DNA of 64,000 nt, taken from Amycolatopsis arida. GTDB lineage: Bacteria > Actinomycetota > Actinomycetes > Mycobacteriales > Pseudonocardiaceae. The stretch is taken from positions 1-64,000 of the forward strand of contig NZ_FOWW01000008.1 of the NCBI RefSeq assembly GCF_900115565.1. The letters run 5' to 3'. Positions 18,521-26,474 of this stretch are shown one piece after another; within the stretch, counting starts at the first letter, position 1; each line of letters begins with the position of its first letter. Position numbers and translations under genes: made by a program. The notes beneath the pieces were generated by a model. The model was given only the letters and a program-made list of their open reading frames with translations. It was not told where the DNA came from and ran no database searches.

Positions 18521-19483
18521 CTACGCCTCCTCCTTCGGGGACGGCGCGAAGAACCTCAGGTACCCGGCGAGGAAGGCCAGCAGCACCGCGGCCAGCACCA
18601 GCGCCTGCGCGGCGGCCGCGCCGACGTCGAACCGGGCGGTGAGGAACTCGTACACCCGCACGCTCGCCACCTCGGTGCCCGAGCCACCGCCGGTGAGCAG
18701 GTAGACGTCGTCGAACTTGGTGAAGTTCATCACGAACCGCAGCATCGCCAGCAGCGCGATCACCGGCGCCAGCTGCGGCAGCAGGATGTACCGGAACCGC
18801 TGGGTGGGCACGGCGCCGTCCACGGTCGCCGCCTCCTCCAGGTCCTTCGGCACCGCCTGCAGCCGGGCCAGCAGGAACAGGAACGCGAACGGGAAGTAGC
18901 GCCAGCCCTCGAACACGATCACCGTCAGCAGCGCGACCGGGACCTCCACCTCCCAGCCGAGCAGCGACACCTCGGTCGCCCGGTCGGTGAGGAACGCGAT
19001 CGGCCGGTCCCAGCCGAGCAGCCGGATGCCCCACTCGTTGACGATCCCGTACTGCGGGCTGAGCATCACCTCCCACACGAACGCCACCGCCACCACCGGC
19101 GCGACGTACGGCAGCAGCATCGCGCCGCGCAGCAGGCCACGGCCGCGGAACGTGCGGCGCAGGGCGAGCGCGGCGACCAGCCCCAGTGCGATCGACAACA
19201 CCGTGCCGCCGACGGCGTAGACCACGGTGGTGACGACGGAGCTCCAGAACCCCGGTGAGGTGAACACGGCGGCGAAGTTGCGCAACGTGTACGGGCCGAA
19301 CAGGTCGGCGTCCTGGATGTTGATCAGCCGGACCCGCTGGAACGCCAGCACGATCGTCCACGCCGCCGGCAGCACCACGATCGCCAGCACCACCAGCAGG
19401 GTCGGCGACACCATCGCCAGCCCGGCGCGGTTCTCCTGCCGGCGCAGCGTCGGCCGGCCCCGGGGCGCTCTGGTCCTCAGCAT
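18521..19483 (-). CDS. carbohydrate ABC transporter permease (MalF-type)
   Basis: 320 residues with an N-terminal cytosolic part, six transmembrane helices and the EAA loop (DLEEAATVDGAVPTQRFRYI). It forms a heterodimer with the following MalG-type permease. The gene follows the substrate-binding lipoprotein by 12 bp. The C-terminus ends on lysine/glutamate-rich residues just at the next start codon. Confidence 0.93.
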   Translation of the reverse strand: MLRTRAPRGRPTLRRQENRAGLAMVSPTLLVVLAIVVLPAAWTIVLAFQRVRLINIQDADLFGPYTLRNFAAVFTSPGFWSSVVTTVVYAVGGTVLSIALGLVAALALRRTFRGRGLLRGAMLLPYVAPVVAVAFVWEVMLSPQYGIVNEWGIRLLGWDRPIAFLTDRATEVSLLGWEVEVPVALLTVIVFEGWRYFPFAFLFLLARLQAVPKDLEEAATVDGAVPTQRFRYILLPQLAPVIALLAMLRFVMNFTKFDDVYLLTGGGSGTEVASVRVYEFLTARFDVGAAAAQALVLAAVLLAFLAGYLRFFAPSPKEEA

Positions 19484-19495
19484 GCCGGTGCCCCC

Positions 19496-20893
19496 TCACT
19501 CCAGCGAGGTCTTGATCGAGCGGACGTCACCGGCGGCCTCCTCCGCCACCTCCGCCACGGTGCTGCCGGACAGCAGCGCGTTCACCGCCTCGGGGACCGG
19601 CAGCTCCCCGAGCGTCGCGCCGACCAGGGCGCCCTGCCCCTGGTCGAACCCCCAGCGGTGGAACTCCCGCACGCCGGCGCGCATCTCGGCGAGCACCTCG
19701 GGCGGGTAGATCTCGGCCAGCGGGCGCTTGGTGTCGACCACGGCCGGCGACTCCGCCCAGATCCGGCTGAACAGCTCGGGATCGTCCCGGGTGCCGGTGC
19801 GCACCGGCACCTTGCCCTCCGGCGCCATGCCGAACCACGCCGGGTAGGCCCGCTCGCCCATCATGTACTCGACGAACCGCTGGGCCTGCGCGCCGTCGCC
19901 GTTCACCGGAATCGTCCAGGAGGTGATCTCGGCGTACCGGACCGGCGCCGACCCGCTCGGCCCCTGGATGGCGGTCACCACCCCGCTGTTGCGGGCGAGG
20001 AACTCAGGGGTCTCGGCGCACTCCGGGCAGGTGGGCAGCACGTCGTCGCGCAGCCCGCCCAGCTCGTCGAGCAGGAACGACGACCACATCACCATGGCCG
20101 AGCGGCCGGCGAAGTAGGTGGCCCGGATGGACTCGATGTCCTGCGCGCCCGGGGCCGAGTACCGGGTGGCGAGCTGACGCACCAGCTCGAAGGTCTCCCG
20201 GCAGGCGGGGGCGTCCACCGTGACCTCGCCGGCACCGTCGACGAGTTGGCACCCGTTGGCCACGGCGAGGGTCTCGAACGCCTGGGCGGTGGCGGCGTCA
20301 CCGGCGACGGTCGCCATCGACATGCCCACGAGATCCGGTCCGTGCAGCGTCTCGGCGGCGCGCAGGATCCGGTCGTAGGTGTCCGGCGGCGCCAGCCCGG
20401 CCGCGGCGAAGAGGTCCGCGCGGTAGACCAGGACCTGAGTCCAGCCGTCCGAGGGCACCGCGAGCTGTCGGTCGCCGTCGCGGGTCAGCTCCAGCGCCCG
20501 AGGGCTGAAGGTGCCGACGCCGAGCGCGTCGACCACCGCTTGGTGGGCCCCGGTGTCCAGCAACTCGTTTCCGGCCATCTGCCACACCGCGGTGAGCGGC
20601 AGCGCGCCGATCACGTCGGGCAGCCGGCCGGCCGCCGCGGCCGACATGATCGTCTGGCTGAACTGGTTCTCGTCGATCGCCACGATCCGCACCGGGATCC
20701 CGGTGTCCTCGGTGAACCGCGCGGCGGCCTGCTCGGTGGCCCGCACCCGGTCGGTGAGGTTCTCCAGGCTCCACACCACGAGCTCGCCGTCCGGCCCGCC
20801 AGCGCCACCGCAGCCGATGAGGGTGGCGCCGGCGGTGGCCAGCGTGGACACCACCGCGGCGGCCCGGACCCGGACGCGCGATCGCAATGACAT
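19496..20893 (-). CDS. sugar ABC transporter substrate-binding lipoprotein
   Basis: 465 residues. A basic N-terminus and hydrophobic helix end in the lipobox LIGC, with the lipidated Cys near residue 26, followed by a Gly/Ala linker and an extracytoplasmic solute-binding fold of the MalE/UgpB class (ELVVWSLENLTDR, then IPVRIVAIDENQFSQTIMSAAAAGRLPDVIG). The start at 20893 has GGGAG upstream; the frame extends further but only through the promoter region. First gene of the transporter operon. The ligand is probably an oligosaccharide or glycoside, judging from the GH63-like hydrolase across the divergent promoter. Confidence 0.92.
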   Translation of the reverse strand: MSLRSRVRVRAAAVVSTLATAGATLIGCGGAGGPDGELVVWSLENLTDRVRATEQAAARFTEDTGIPVRIVAIDENQFSQTIMSAAAAGRLPDVIGALPLTAVWQMAGNELLDTGAHQAVVDALGVGTFSPRALELTRDGDRQLAVPSDGWTQVLVYRADLFAAAGLAPPDTYDRILRAAETLHGPDLVGMSMATVAGDAATAQAFETLAVANGCQLVDGAGEVTVDAPACRETFELVRQLATRYSAPGAQDIESIRATYFAGRSAMVMWSSFLLDELGGLRDDVLPTCPECAETPEFLARNSGVVTAIQGPSGSAPVRYAEITSWTIPVNGDGAQAQRFVEYMMGERAYPAWFGMAPEGKVPVRTGTRDDPELFSRIWAESPAVVDTKRPLAEIYPPEVLAEMRAGVREFHRWGFDQGQGALVGATLGELPVPEAVNALLSGSTVAEVAEEAAGDVRSIKTSLE

Positions 20894-20935
20894 CGACGGC
20901 TCCCGCTTCCGTGCGACTTCCAACTGAACGCCGAC

Positions 20936-20982
20936 ATAACACCAGGACTTCTGCTTGATAGCAAGACATAAGTCTGTAATGT
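20936..20982. promoter_or_regulatory. overlapping divergent promoters with an inverted-repeat operator
   Basis: Plus strand: -35 TTGATA (20955-20960), 16-bp spacer, -10 TAATGT (20977-20982), driving the isomerase side. Minus strand: -35 TTGCTA (20959-20964 complement), 17-bp spacer, -10 TGTTAT (20936-20941 complement), driving the lipoprotein side. The inverted repeat CTTGATAGCAAG (20954-20965, 10 of 12 bases symmetric) covers both -35 boxes, so one bound repressor could shut off both directions. The ROK protein at 16456 is the obvious candidate. Confidence 0.65.
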
Positions 20983-21023
20983 CATGGACAGAAGAGACAG
21001 CGAAGAAGCTAGAGAGGCAGTGC

Positions 21024-21266
21024 GTGCAGCGCGTCGTAGGGTTCACCGCGCCGCGGCGGGTCGAGCTCGCCGAGCTGTCGAGCGAGGAGCTCGGGACGGG
21101 GCAGGTGCGGGTCGTCACCCGGTACTCGGGCAGCTCCGCCGGCAGCGAGCTCACCGCCTACCGCGGCACCAACCCGTACCTGACCCGCGGCTGGGACCCG
21201 CCACTCCGGCTGTTCACCGACCCCGCCGCCGCGCCGCAGATCGTCCTCGACGTCGGCCAGGAGTGA
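21024..21266 (+). pseudogene. remnant of a zinc-type (MDR) dehydrogenase, internally deleted
   Basis: The 80-residue frame starts at GTG 21024 (GAGAGG 6 bases upstream) and reads like the N-terminus of medium-chain dehydrogenases found in such sugar loci: VVGFTAPRRVELAEL, then VVTRYSGSSAGSELTAYRG and TNPYLTRGWDPPLRLF. After about 70 residues it changes to a short tail (PQIVLDVGQE) and stops. A full family member has about 330 residues, so the Rossmann domain and most of the GroES domain are missing. The simplest explanation is an in-frame internal deletion of roughly 750 bp joining the two ends. It overlaps no other gene and leads straight into the isomerase gene 4 bp later. Confidence 0.65.
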
Positions 21267-21269
21267 CCC

Positions 21270-22070
21270 GTGTTCGCGCTCGCGTGCCAGGAACAGCTAC
21301 TGCCGGGGGACACCCTCGAACGCAAGTGGGAGTTCGCCACCGCCAACGGCTACAGCGCCATCGAGCTGCGCGGCCGGGGCGACCTCGCCTTCCGGGACCG
21401 GCTGCCGGAGCTGCGCCGCGCCGCCGCGCACGGGGTGGTGATGCCGACGGTGTGCGTGGAGATGGCGCACTTCCTCGGCGCGTTCGACGCCGAGCTGCGC
21501 CGCGACGCGATCGCCCAACTGAGGTCCCAGCTGTCGGTGGTCGCCGACATCGGTGGCCGCGGGGTGATGACCCCGGCGACGTACGGCATGTTCTCCCGGC
21601 GGCTGCCGCCGTTCGAGCCGCCCCGCTCCCCCGAGGAGGACAGGGAGGTGCTGCTCGCCGGGCTGGCGGAGTTGGGCGAGCACGCCGCGCGGGAAGGCGT
21701 GCGGCTCTACCTCGAACCGCTGAACCGCTACGAGGACCACATGGTCAACCGGCTCGACCAGGCGGCCGAGCTGGTCCGCGCCACGGGGTTGGACTCGGTG
21801 CAGGTGGCCGCCGACACCTACCACATGAACATCGAGGAGGACGACCCCGCGGCCGCGCTGCTCGCGGTGGCCCCGTACCTGGGGCACGTGCAGGTCAGCG
21901 AGTCGAACCGGTGCCAGCCCGGCACCGGCCACCTCGACTGGCCGGCCGTGCTCGGCGCGCTCGCCGCCGCCGGGTACGACGGCTACCTCGCGCTGGAGTG
22001 CCGGCCCCGCGGCGAGCCGGCCGCCGCGGTCGCGGCGGTGCCGACCTTCCTGCGGCGGGCGGCGGGCTAG
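21270..22070 (+). CDS. sugar phosphate isomerase/epimerase (xylose-isomerase-like TIM barrel)
   Basis: 266 residues of the AP-endonuclease-2/xylose-isomerase-like barrel family. Candidate metal ligands are Glu in YLEPLNRYEDHM, Asp/His in ADTYHMNIEE, His in GHVQVSESNR and Glu in YLALECRPRG, the usual E-D-H-E order. Such enzymes interconvert keto/aldo sugars or inosose-type compounds. GTG 21270 follows CAGGAG. It sits between the dehydrogenase remnant and the GH63-like gene, 2 bp from the latter, in a catabolic operon opposite the sugar importer. Confidence 0.85.
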   Translation: MFALACQEQLLPGDTLERKWEFATANGYSAIELRGRGDLAFRDRLPELRRAAAHGVVMPTVCVEMAHFLGAFDAELRRDAIAQLRSQLSVVADIGGRGVMTPATYGMFSRRLPPFEPPRSPEEDREVLLAGLAELGEHAAREGVRLYLEPLNRYEDHMVNRLDQAAELVRATGLDSVQVAADTYHMNIEEDDPAAALLAVAPYLGHVQVSESNRCQPGTGHLDWPAVLGALAAAGYDGYLALECRPRGEPAAAVAAVPTFLRRAAG

Positions 22071-22072
22071 GC

Positions 22073-23356
22073 ATGCGCGCACCGACCCTGGGCGCCCGGG
22101 CCACCGGCGTGCTGCTGGCGAACTGGCGCGGCCAGTCCACCGTGCCCGCCGCCGACCTCTACCCGCACCAGTGGAGCTGGGACTCGGCGTTCGTCGCGCT
22201 GGGCCTGCGGCACGTGTCCGCGCGGCGCGCGCAGCGGGAACTGGAGTCGTTGTTTGGTGCACAGTGGACGGACGGGCGGGTACCGCACATCGTGTTCGAC
22301 CCGGCCTCCTCGCCGCGGGCCTACTTCCCCGGGCCCGACTTCTGGCGCTCGGCCGACGTCACCGGCCGGCACCGGCCGGCCACCTCCGGGCTCGTCCAGC
22401 CACCGGTGCACGCGCTGGCGGCGTGGGAGACCTTCCGCGCCGACCCGGCGACCGCTCGCCGGCGCGGGTTCCTGCCCCGGCTGTACCCGCGGCTGCGGGC
22501 CTGGCACCGCTACCTCACCGAGCGCCGCGACCTCGGCGGCACCGGCCTGGTCGGCATCGTGCACCCGTGGGAGTCCGGAATGGACAACAGCCCCGCGTGG
22601 GACGGCCCGCTGAGCCGGGTGCCGCCGGTCCCGGCAAGGGAGTTCCGCCGCCGCGATCTCGACCACGCCTCCGCCACGGAGCGGCCGACCGACCTCGACT
22701 ACGGCCGGTACGTGCGGCTGGCCGCCGACTACCGCGACTCCGGCTACTCGGACCGCCCCGAGCGGCACTCCTTCGCCGTCGAGGACCCGCTGACCACCGC
22801 CCTGCTCGCCGCCGCCGAGGACGCGATGGCGGCCATCGCCACGGAGATCGGCGCCGACCCGGGGCCGCACCGGCGCGAGGTGGACCGGCTGCGGGCGGCA
22901 CTGGTCGACGAGCTGTTCGACCCGGCGACCGGGACCTTTCCCGCTCGGGACGTGCACACCGGCGCGGCACTGGGGTACGGCAGCGTCGCCGGCATCGTCC
23001 CGCTGGTGGTGCCGGGGCTGCCGGTGGCCGACGCGCTGCTGGCCACCGCGACCGGACCCCGGTTCCGGCTCGCCGAGTTGGGCCTTCCGGCCAGCTTCGA
23101 CCTCACCGACGAGCGGTTCGACACTAGCCGTTACTGGCGCGGACCCGCCTGGTTCAACATCGGCTGGCTGCTCTGCCGCGGCCTGCGCGAGCACGGCGCC
23201 ATCGGGCTGGCCGGGACGGTCCGCGGCGCGCTGCTCCGCGCGGCCGAGCGGGCCGGGTTCCGCGAGTACGTCGACCCGCTGAGCGGTCAGGGCCACGGCG
23301 CCAAGGACTTCAGCTGGACCGCCGCGGTGATCCTCGACCTCCTCCACCCGACGTGA
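22073..23356 (+). CDS. GH63-like hydrolase (glucosylglycerate/mannosylglycerate hydrolase type)
   Basis: 427 residues without a signal peptide. It has the (alpha/alpha)6 glucosidase fold with YPHQWSWDSAFVALGL near 26-41, HPWESGMDNSPAWDGP near 164-179 and the C-terminal SRYWRGPAWFNIGWLL and KDFSWTAAVILDLL. The DxSP and late acidic positions match the GH63 glucosylglycerate hydrolases described in mycobacteria, which cleave glucosylglycerate to glucose and glycerate. The substrate remains an inference. The start at ATG 22073 lies 2 bp after the isomerase stop, so the two are co-translated. Confidence 0.82.
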   Translation: MRAPTLGARATGVLLANWRGQSTVPAADLYPHQWSWDSAFVALGLRHVSARRAQRELESLFGAQWTDGRVPHIVFDPASSPRAYFPGPDFWRSADVTGRHRPATSGLVQPPVHALAAWETFRADPATARRRGFLPRLYPRLRAWHRYLTERRDLGGTGLVGIVHPWESGMDNSPAWDGPLSRVPPVPAREFRRRDLDHASATERPTDLDYGRYVRLAADYRDSGYSDRPERHSFAVEDPLTTALLAAAEDAMAAIATEIGADPGPHRREVDRLRAALVDELFDPATGTFPARDVHTGAALGYGSVAGIVPLVVPGLPVADALLATATGPRFRLAELGLPASFDLTDERFDTSRYWRGPAWFNIGWLLCRGLREHGAIGLAGTVRGALLRAAERAGFREYVDPLSGQGHGAKDFSWTAAVILDLLHPT

Positions 23357-23399
23357 GGGCAGCACGACCTGGCTCTCCGGTGGAGGCGCTGCCGCGTGA

Positions 23400-23690
23400 T
23401 CACGCCTCCTCGGACGGCTCCTCGACGCGCAGCGCCGACTGTTCGGGGCCGCTGGCGTAACTGCGGCCCTCGTCGTCGGCCACCGCGTCGCCCTGCTCGA
23501 GCCCCCGCGCCTCGGGCGAACGACTCACCTGCGGCGTCGGGTCCTGCGGATCGGTGAAACGAACACCGTCCTCGACGCCGACATCGGGCCGGCGGTCCCG
23601 GTCCGGCCGGTCGACCTCGCCGCCGGTCACCGCGTCCTCGTACTCCAGCTCCTCCTGCTGCTCCGAGCGGGGCTCGCCACCGGTGTCCAT
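23400..23690 (-). CDS. small acidic hypothetical protein
   Basis: 96 residues, strongly acidic and hydrophilic, with no hydrophobic core (EQQEELEYEDAVTGGEVD, later DDEGRSYASGPEQSALRVEE). It is likely disordered. An excellent GGAAGGAGG site lies before ATG 23690, which supports a real gene. No family is recognised. Its composition and size recall the genes at 38624 and the broken one at 8609. Confidence 0.7.
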   Translation of the reverse strand: MDTGGEPRSEQQEELEYEDAVTGGEVDRPDRDRRPDVGVEDGVRFTDPQDPTPQVSRSPEARGLEQGDAVADDEGRSYASGPEQSALRVEEPSEEA

Positions 23691-23747
23691 CCCGTGCCTC
23701 CTTCCGATCGCGGGTTACCCGTCGCGCCGCCCGGGTACCCGCCGCGC

Positions 23748-24125
23748 ATGACGGGAATCGGCCGAACCATGTGGGTGGTCCCGGAGGGCTACCTGCCGCC
23801 GGAGGAGGACAGCGCACACTCGTCCCGGGAGTTGGTCAGCCACGAGGCCGCATGCGTGCTCAACACCGGTGACCGTGCCGCCCACCTGGAGCTCACCCTG
23901 TACTTCACCGACCGGGAGCCGGTGGGGCCGTACCGGGTGACGGTGCCGGCGCGGCGGACCACCCACCTCCGGTTCAACGAGCTGTCCGACCCGGAACGGG
24001 TGCCCCGGGGCACCGACTACGCCAGCGTGCTGGTCAGCGACGTGCCGGTGGTGGTGCAACACACCCGGCTGGACTCGCGCGACCCCGCGGTCGCGCTGCT
24101 GTCCACTGTGGCCTACCCCGGCTGA
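23748..24125 (+). CDS. sensory rhodopsin transducer (ASRT) family protein
   Basis: 125 residues of a beta-sandwich family (PF07100) named after the soluble transducer of Anabaena sensory rhodopsin. Diagnostic stretches are IGRTMWVVPEGYLP, SHEAACVLNTGDRAAHLEL, FTDREPVGPYRVTVPARRT and the C-terminal VVVQHTRLDSRDPAVALLST. No rhodopsin gene is present in the window. Many members occur in genomes without rhodopsin, beside sugar-metabolism genes, and may bind carbohydrates or act as regulators. It is divergent from the acidic-protein gene. Confidence 0.87.
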   Translation: MTGIGRTMWVVPEGYLPPEEDSAHSSRELVSHEAACVLNTGDRAAHLELTLYFTDREPVGPYRVTVPARRTTHLRFNELSDPERVPRGTDYASVLVSDVPVVVQHTRLDSRDPAVALLSTVAYPG

Positions 24126-24208
24126 GCCGGCCGGAGCCCCAGCCCCACCCGGCGGAGTGACGTGCGACGGGACGAGTCGCCGCGGCGGAACCGGGGTACT
24201 CCCCCGCC

Positions 24209-25240
24209 ATGGCACTCTCCCGGACACCCCAGTGGATCGTGGCGCTCGCCGCGACGGCGCTGGTCGCCGCCGGCTGCTCCGGCGACCCGGCCCCCGAGCC
24301 CGCGGCCAAGGCAACGACGACCGCCCCGGCCCCCGCACCCGGCGACGCCGCGGGATACGCCGGCGTGGTGGAGCGGGTCGCGCCGAGCGTGGTGACGGTG
24401 CGCACCCCCGGCGCCGGCGTCGGCAGCGGCGTGGTGCTGCGGCCGGACGTGGTGGTGACCAACGCCCACGTCGTCGGCGACCAGCGGAGGGTGACGCTGG
24501 TGTTCGCCGACGGCACCGAGGCCCAGGGCGAGGTGCTGGCCACCGACAGGGTCACCGACCTCGCCGTGGTGCGCAGCGCACGCGGGAACCTGCCGGTCCC
24601 GGAGTTCCGCACCGACCTGCCCCGACCCGGTGACCTCGCGCTGGCCATCGGCAGCCCACTGGGCTTCGAGAACTCGGTGACCGCCGGCGTCATCTCCGGC
24701 CTGCACCGGGAGATCCCCGGCTCGGCGCCGCGGACCCAGTCCCTGGTCGATCTCATCCAGACCGACGCCTCGATCTCCCCCGGCAACTCCGGCGGCACGC
24801 TGCTCGACGCGCAGGGCCGGGTGGTCGGGGTGAACGAGGCCTACATCCCGCCCGAGGCCGGCGCGGTGTCGCTCGGCTTCGCCATCCCGGCCGCCACCGT
24901 GCTGGACACGACGGAGCAGCTCCTGGCTGACGGCAAGGCCACCCACCCGTACCTGGGGGTGTCGCTGTCCCCGCTCACCCCGCCGATCCGGGAGCAGTTC
25001 GGGATCGAGGCGGAGGACGGCGCGCTGGTCGCCGGTGTCGACGCGGACGGCCCGGCCGCACACGCCGACATCCGGGCCGGGGACGTGATCACCCGGTTCG
25101 CCGACCGGGAGATCGGCAGCGTCGAGGACGTCCTCGCCGCGCTCCGGTCCGTGGAGCCGAACCAGCAGGTGCCGCTCACCGTGATGCGGGACGGCACCGA
25201 GCAGAAGGTCACCGTCGAGGTGGCCGGGCGGACCGGCTGA
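24209..25240 (+). CDS. HtrA/DegP-like serine protease, lipoprotein
   Basis: 343 residues. The N-terminal signal ends in lipobox VAAGC (Cys near 24), followed by a Pro/Ala-rich linker. The trypsin-like domain carries His in TNAHVVGD, Asp in RVTDLAVV and Ser in SPGNSGG, a complete triad. A single PDZ domain occupies about 240-335 (LGVSLSPLTPP through GDVITRFADREI). It is expected on the outer face of the membrane in protein quality control. Distinct from membrane-spanning HtrA, it is anchored by lipid. Confidence 0.92.
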   Translation: MALSRTPQWIVALAATALVAAGCSGDPAPEPAAKATTTAPAPAPGDAAGYAGVVERVAPSVVTVRTPGAGVGSGVVLRPDVVVTNAHVVGDQRRVTLVFADGTEAQGEVLATDRVTDLAVVRSARGNLPVPEFRTDLPRPGDLALAIGSPLGFENSVTAGVISGLHREIPGSAPRTQSLVDLIQTDASISPGNSGGTLLDAQGRVVGVNEAYIPPEAGAVSLGFAIPAATVLDTTEQLLADGKATHPYLGVSLSPLTPPIREQFGIEAEDGALVAGVDADGPAAHADIRAGDVITRFADREIGSVEDVLAALRSVEPNQQVPLTVMRDGTEQKVTVEVAGRTG

Positions 25241-25286
25241 GCCCGCCGTGCCCGGCTCGGCGGCCGCCGCCACCGGACGGGCACGG

Positions 25287-26336
25287 TCAGCCGAGGTCGA
25301 CCACGACCTTGACATCGGTGTCGGTGGCGGTGAACGCCTCGGCGCAGCGCTCAAGCGGCACCCGCCGGGTGATCAGCCCGGCCAGCCACGCCCGGTCCGC
25401 CCTGGCCAACGCGTCCGCGGCCATCCGGTAGTGCCCGAGGTTGGCGTTCACCGAGCCGATCAACGCGTCGTTCTGCAGCACCACCTCGCGGTTCATCGCG
25501 CCGACGTCGACCCCGAGCCGCCGGCCCGGGCTGGACACGCCGGTGAGACAGACGATCCCGTACGGGCCGGTGATCGTCATCGCGGCCAGCACCAGCGGGC
25601 TCGCCCCGGTGGCCTCGATCACCACGTCCGGCCGGACCCGCTCGGCGACCTCGTCGATGTCGCCGTGGTGGTAGGTCGCCCCGAGCCCGGCGACCAACTC
25701 CGGCTTCGGCCCCTCGGTCACCCGGTCCAGCACGTGCACGTCGAGCCCACGCTGCGCGCCGAGCAGCGCGGCCAGCAGCCCGATCGGCCCCGCGCCGGTG
25801 ACCAGCACCGAGTTCGGCTCGAACCAGGCCCGCGCCCCGACCTTCGCCACCTGGTCCCACGCCTTAGCCACCACCGTGGTGGGCTCCATGAGGACGCCCA
25901 CCTCGGCCAGCCCGGGGTCGAGCCGCACGGCGTAGTCGGCCTCGACCGTCCACCGCCCGCTGGCGAAACCGTCGAGCTCCTTGATGCCGCGCTCGGTGTA
26001 GCGGCCGTTGCGGCACATGTCGAACTCGCCGCGGGCGCACGCGCCGCAGGGCACCGGGTCGGGCCGCCGGACGACGCCCACCACCAGGTCGCCCTGGGCG
26101 AACGCGCTGCCCGCCGGCGCGGTGAGCACCCTGCCCAGCGACTCGTGCCCGAGCACCAGGCGGTCCCGGCCGGGCGGGGCCCAGCCGTACTCCCCGGCCA
26201 CGATCTCCTTGTCGGTGCCGCACACCCCCACGGCGATCCCCTCCACCAGCAGCTCGTCGGGCGCGGGGCGGGGGTCGGGCAGGTCGGTGACGGCCAGCGA
26301 GCCGGCACGTCCCGGCGCGACGGTCATGGCACGCAT
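25287..26336 (-). CDS. glucose 1-dehydrogenase-like MDR oxidoreductase
   Basis: 349 residues. The GroES-like domain has the catalytic zinc site (GVCGTDKEI, GHESLGRV) and the four-Cys structural zinc loop (PCGACARGEFDMCRNG). The Rossmann motif VLVTGAGPIGLLAALLGA follows, then the C-terminal region typical of archaeal-type glucose dehydrogenases. It oxidises an aldose (probably glucose) with NAD(P). ATG 26336 or 26327 are both possible. It converges with the HtrA gene. Confidence 0.88.
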   Translation of the reverse strand: MRAMTVAPGRAGSLAVTDLPDPRPAPDELLVEGIAVGVCGTDKEIVAGEYGWAPPGRDRLVLGHESLGRVLTAPAGSAFAQGDLVVGVVRRPDPVPCGACARGEFDMCRNGRYTERGIKELDGFASGRWTVEADYAVRLDPGLAEVGVLMEPTTVVAKAWDQVAKVGARAWFEPNSVLVTGAGPIGLLAALLGAQRGLDVHVLDRVTEGPKPELVAGLGATYHHGDIDEVAERVRPDVVIEATGASPLVLAAMTITGPYGIVCLTGVSSPGRRLGVDVGAMNREVVLQNDALIGSVNANLGHYRMAADALARADRAWLAGLITRRVPLERCAEAFTATDTDVKVVVDLG

Positions 26337-26371
26337 GCGAACTCCAGCTCTGGGTCGGCGGTTCGGGCTCG

Positions 26372-26428
26372 ACGTACCCGCTGCGCTGGGACGTACCCGC
26401 TGCGCTGGGACGTATTCGCTGCGCTGGA
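26372..26428. repeat. three tandem 19-bp repeats
   Basis: Units 26372-26390 and 26391-26409 are identical (ACGTACCCGCTGCGCTGGG); the third, 26410-26428, differs at three bases (ACGTATTCGCTGCGCTGGA). They lie just upstream of the glucose-dehydrogenase start and downstream of the secreted-protein gene, so they could be operator half-sites or simple slippage products. Confidence 0.85.
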
Positions 26429-26474
26429 GGCCAACCGGCGGCCGTGCGCCGTGATCATCTCCGGGGCGTGCCCG

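Noticed and set aside
17651-20893. Missing ABC ATPase read as decay of the sugar importer
   Set aside because: Actinobacterial sugar importers usually share an MsiK ATPase encoded elsewhere.
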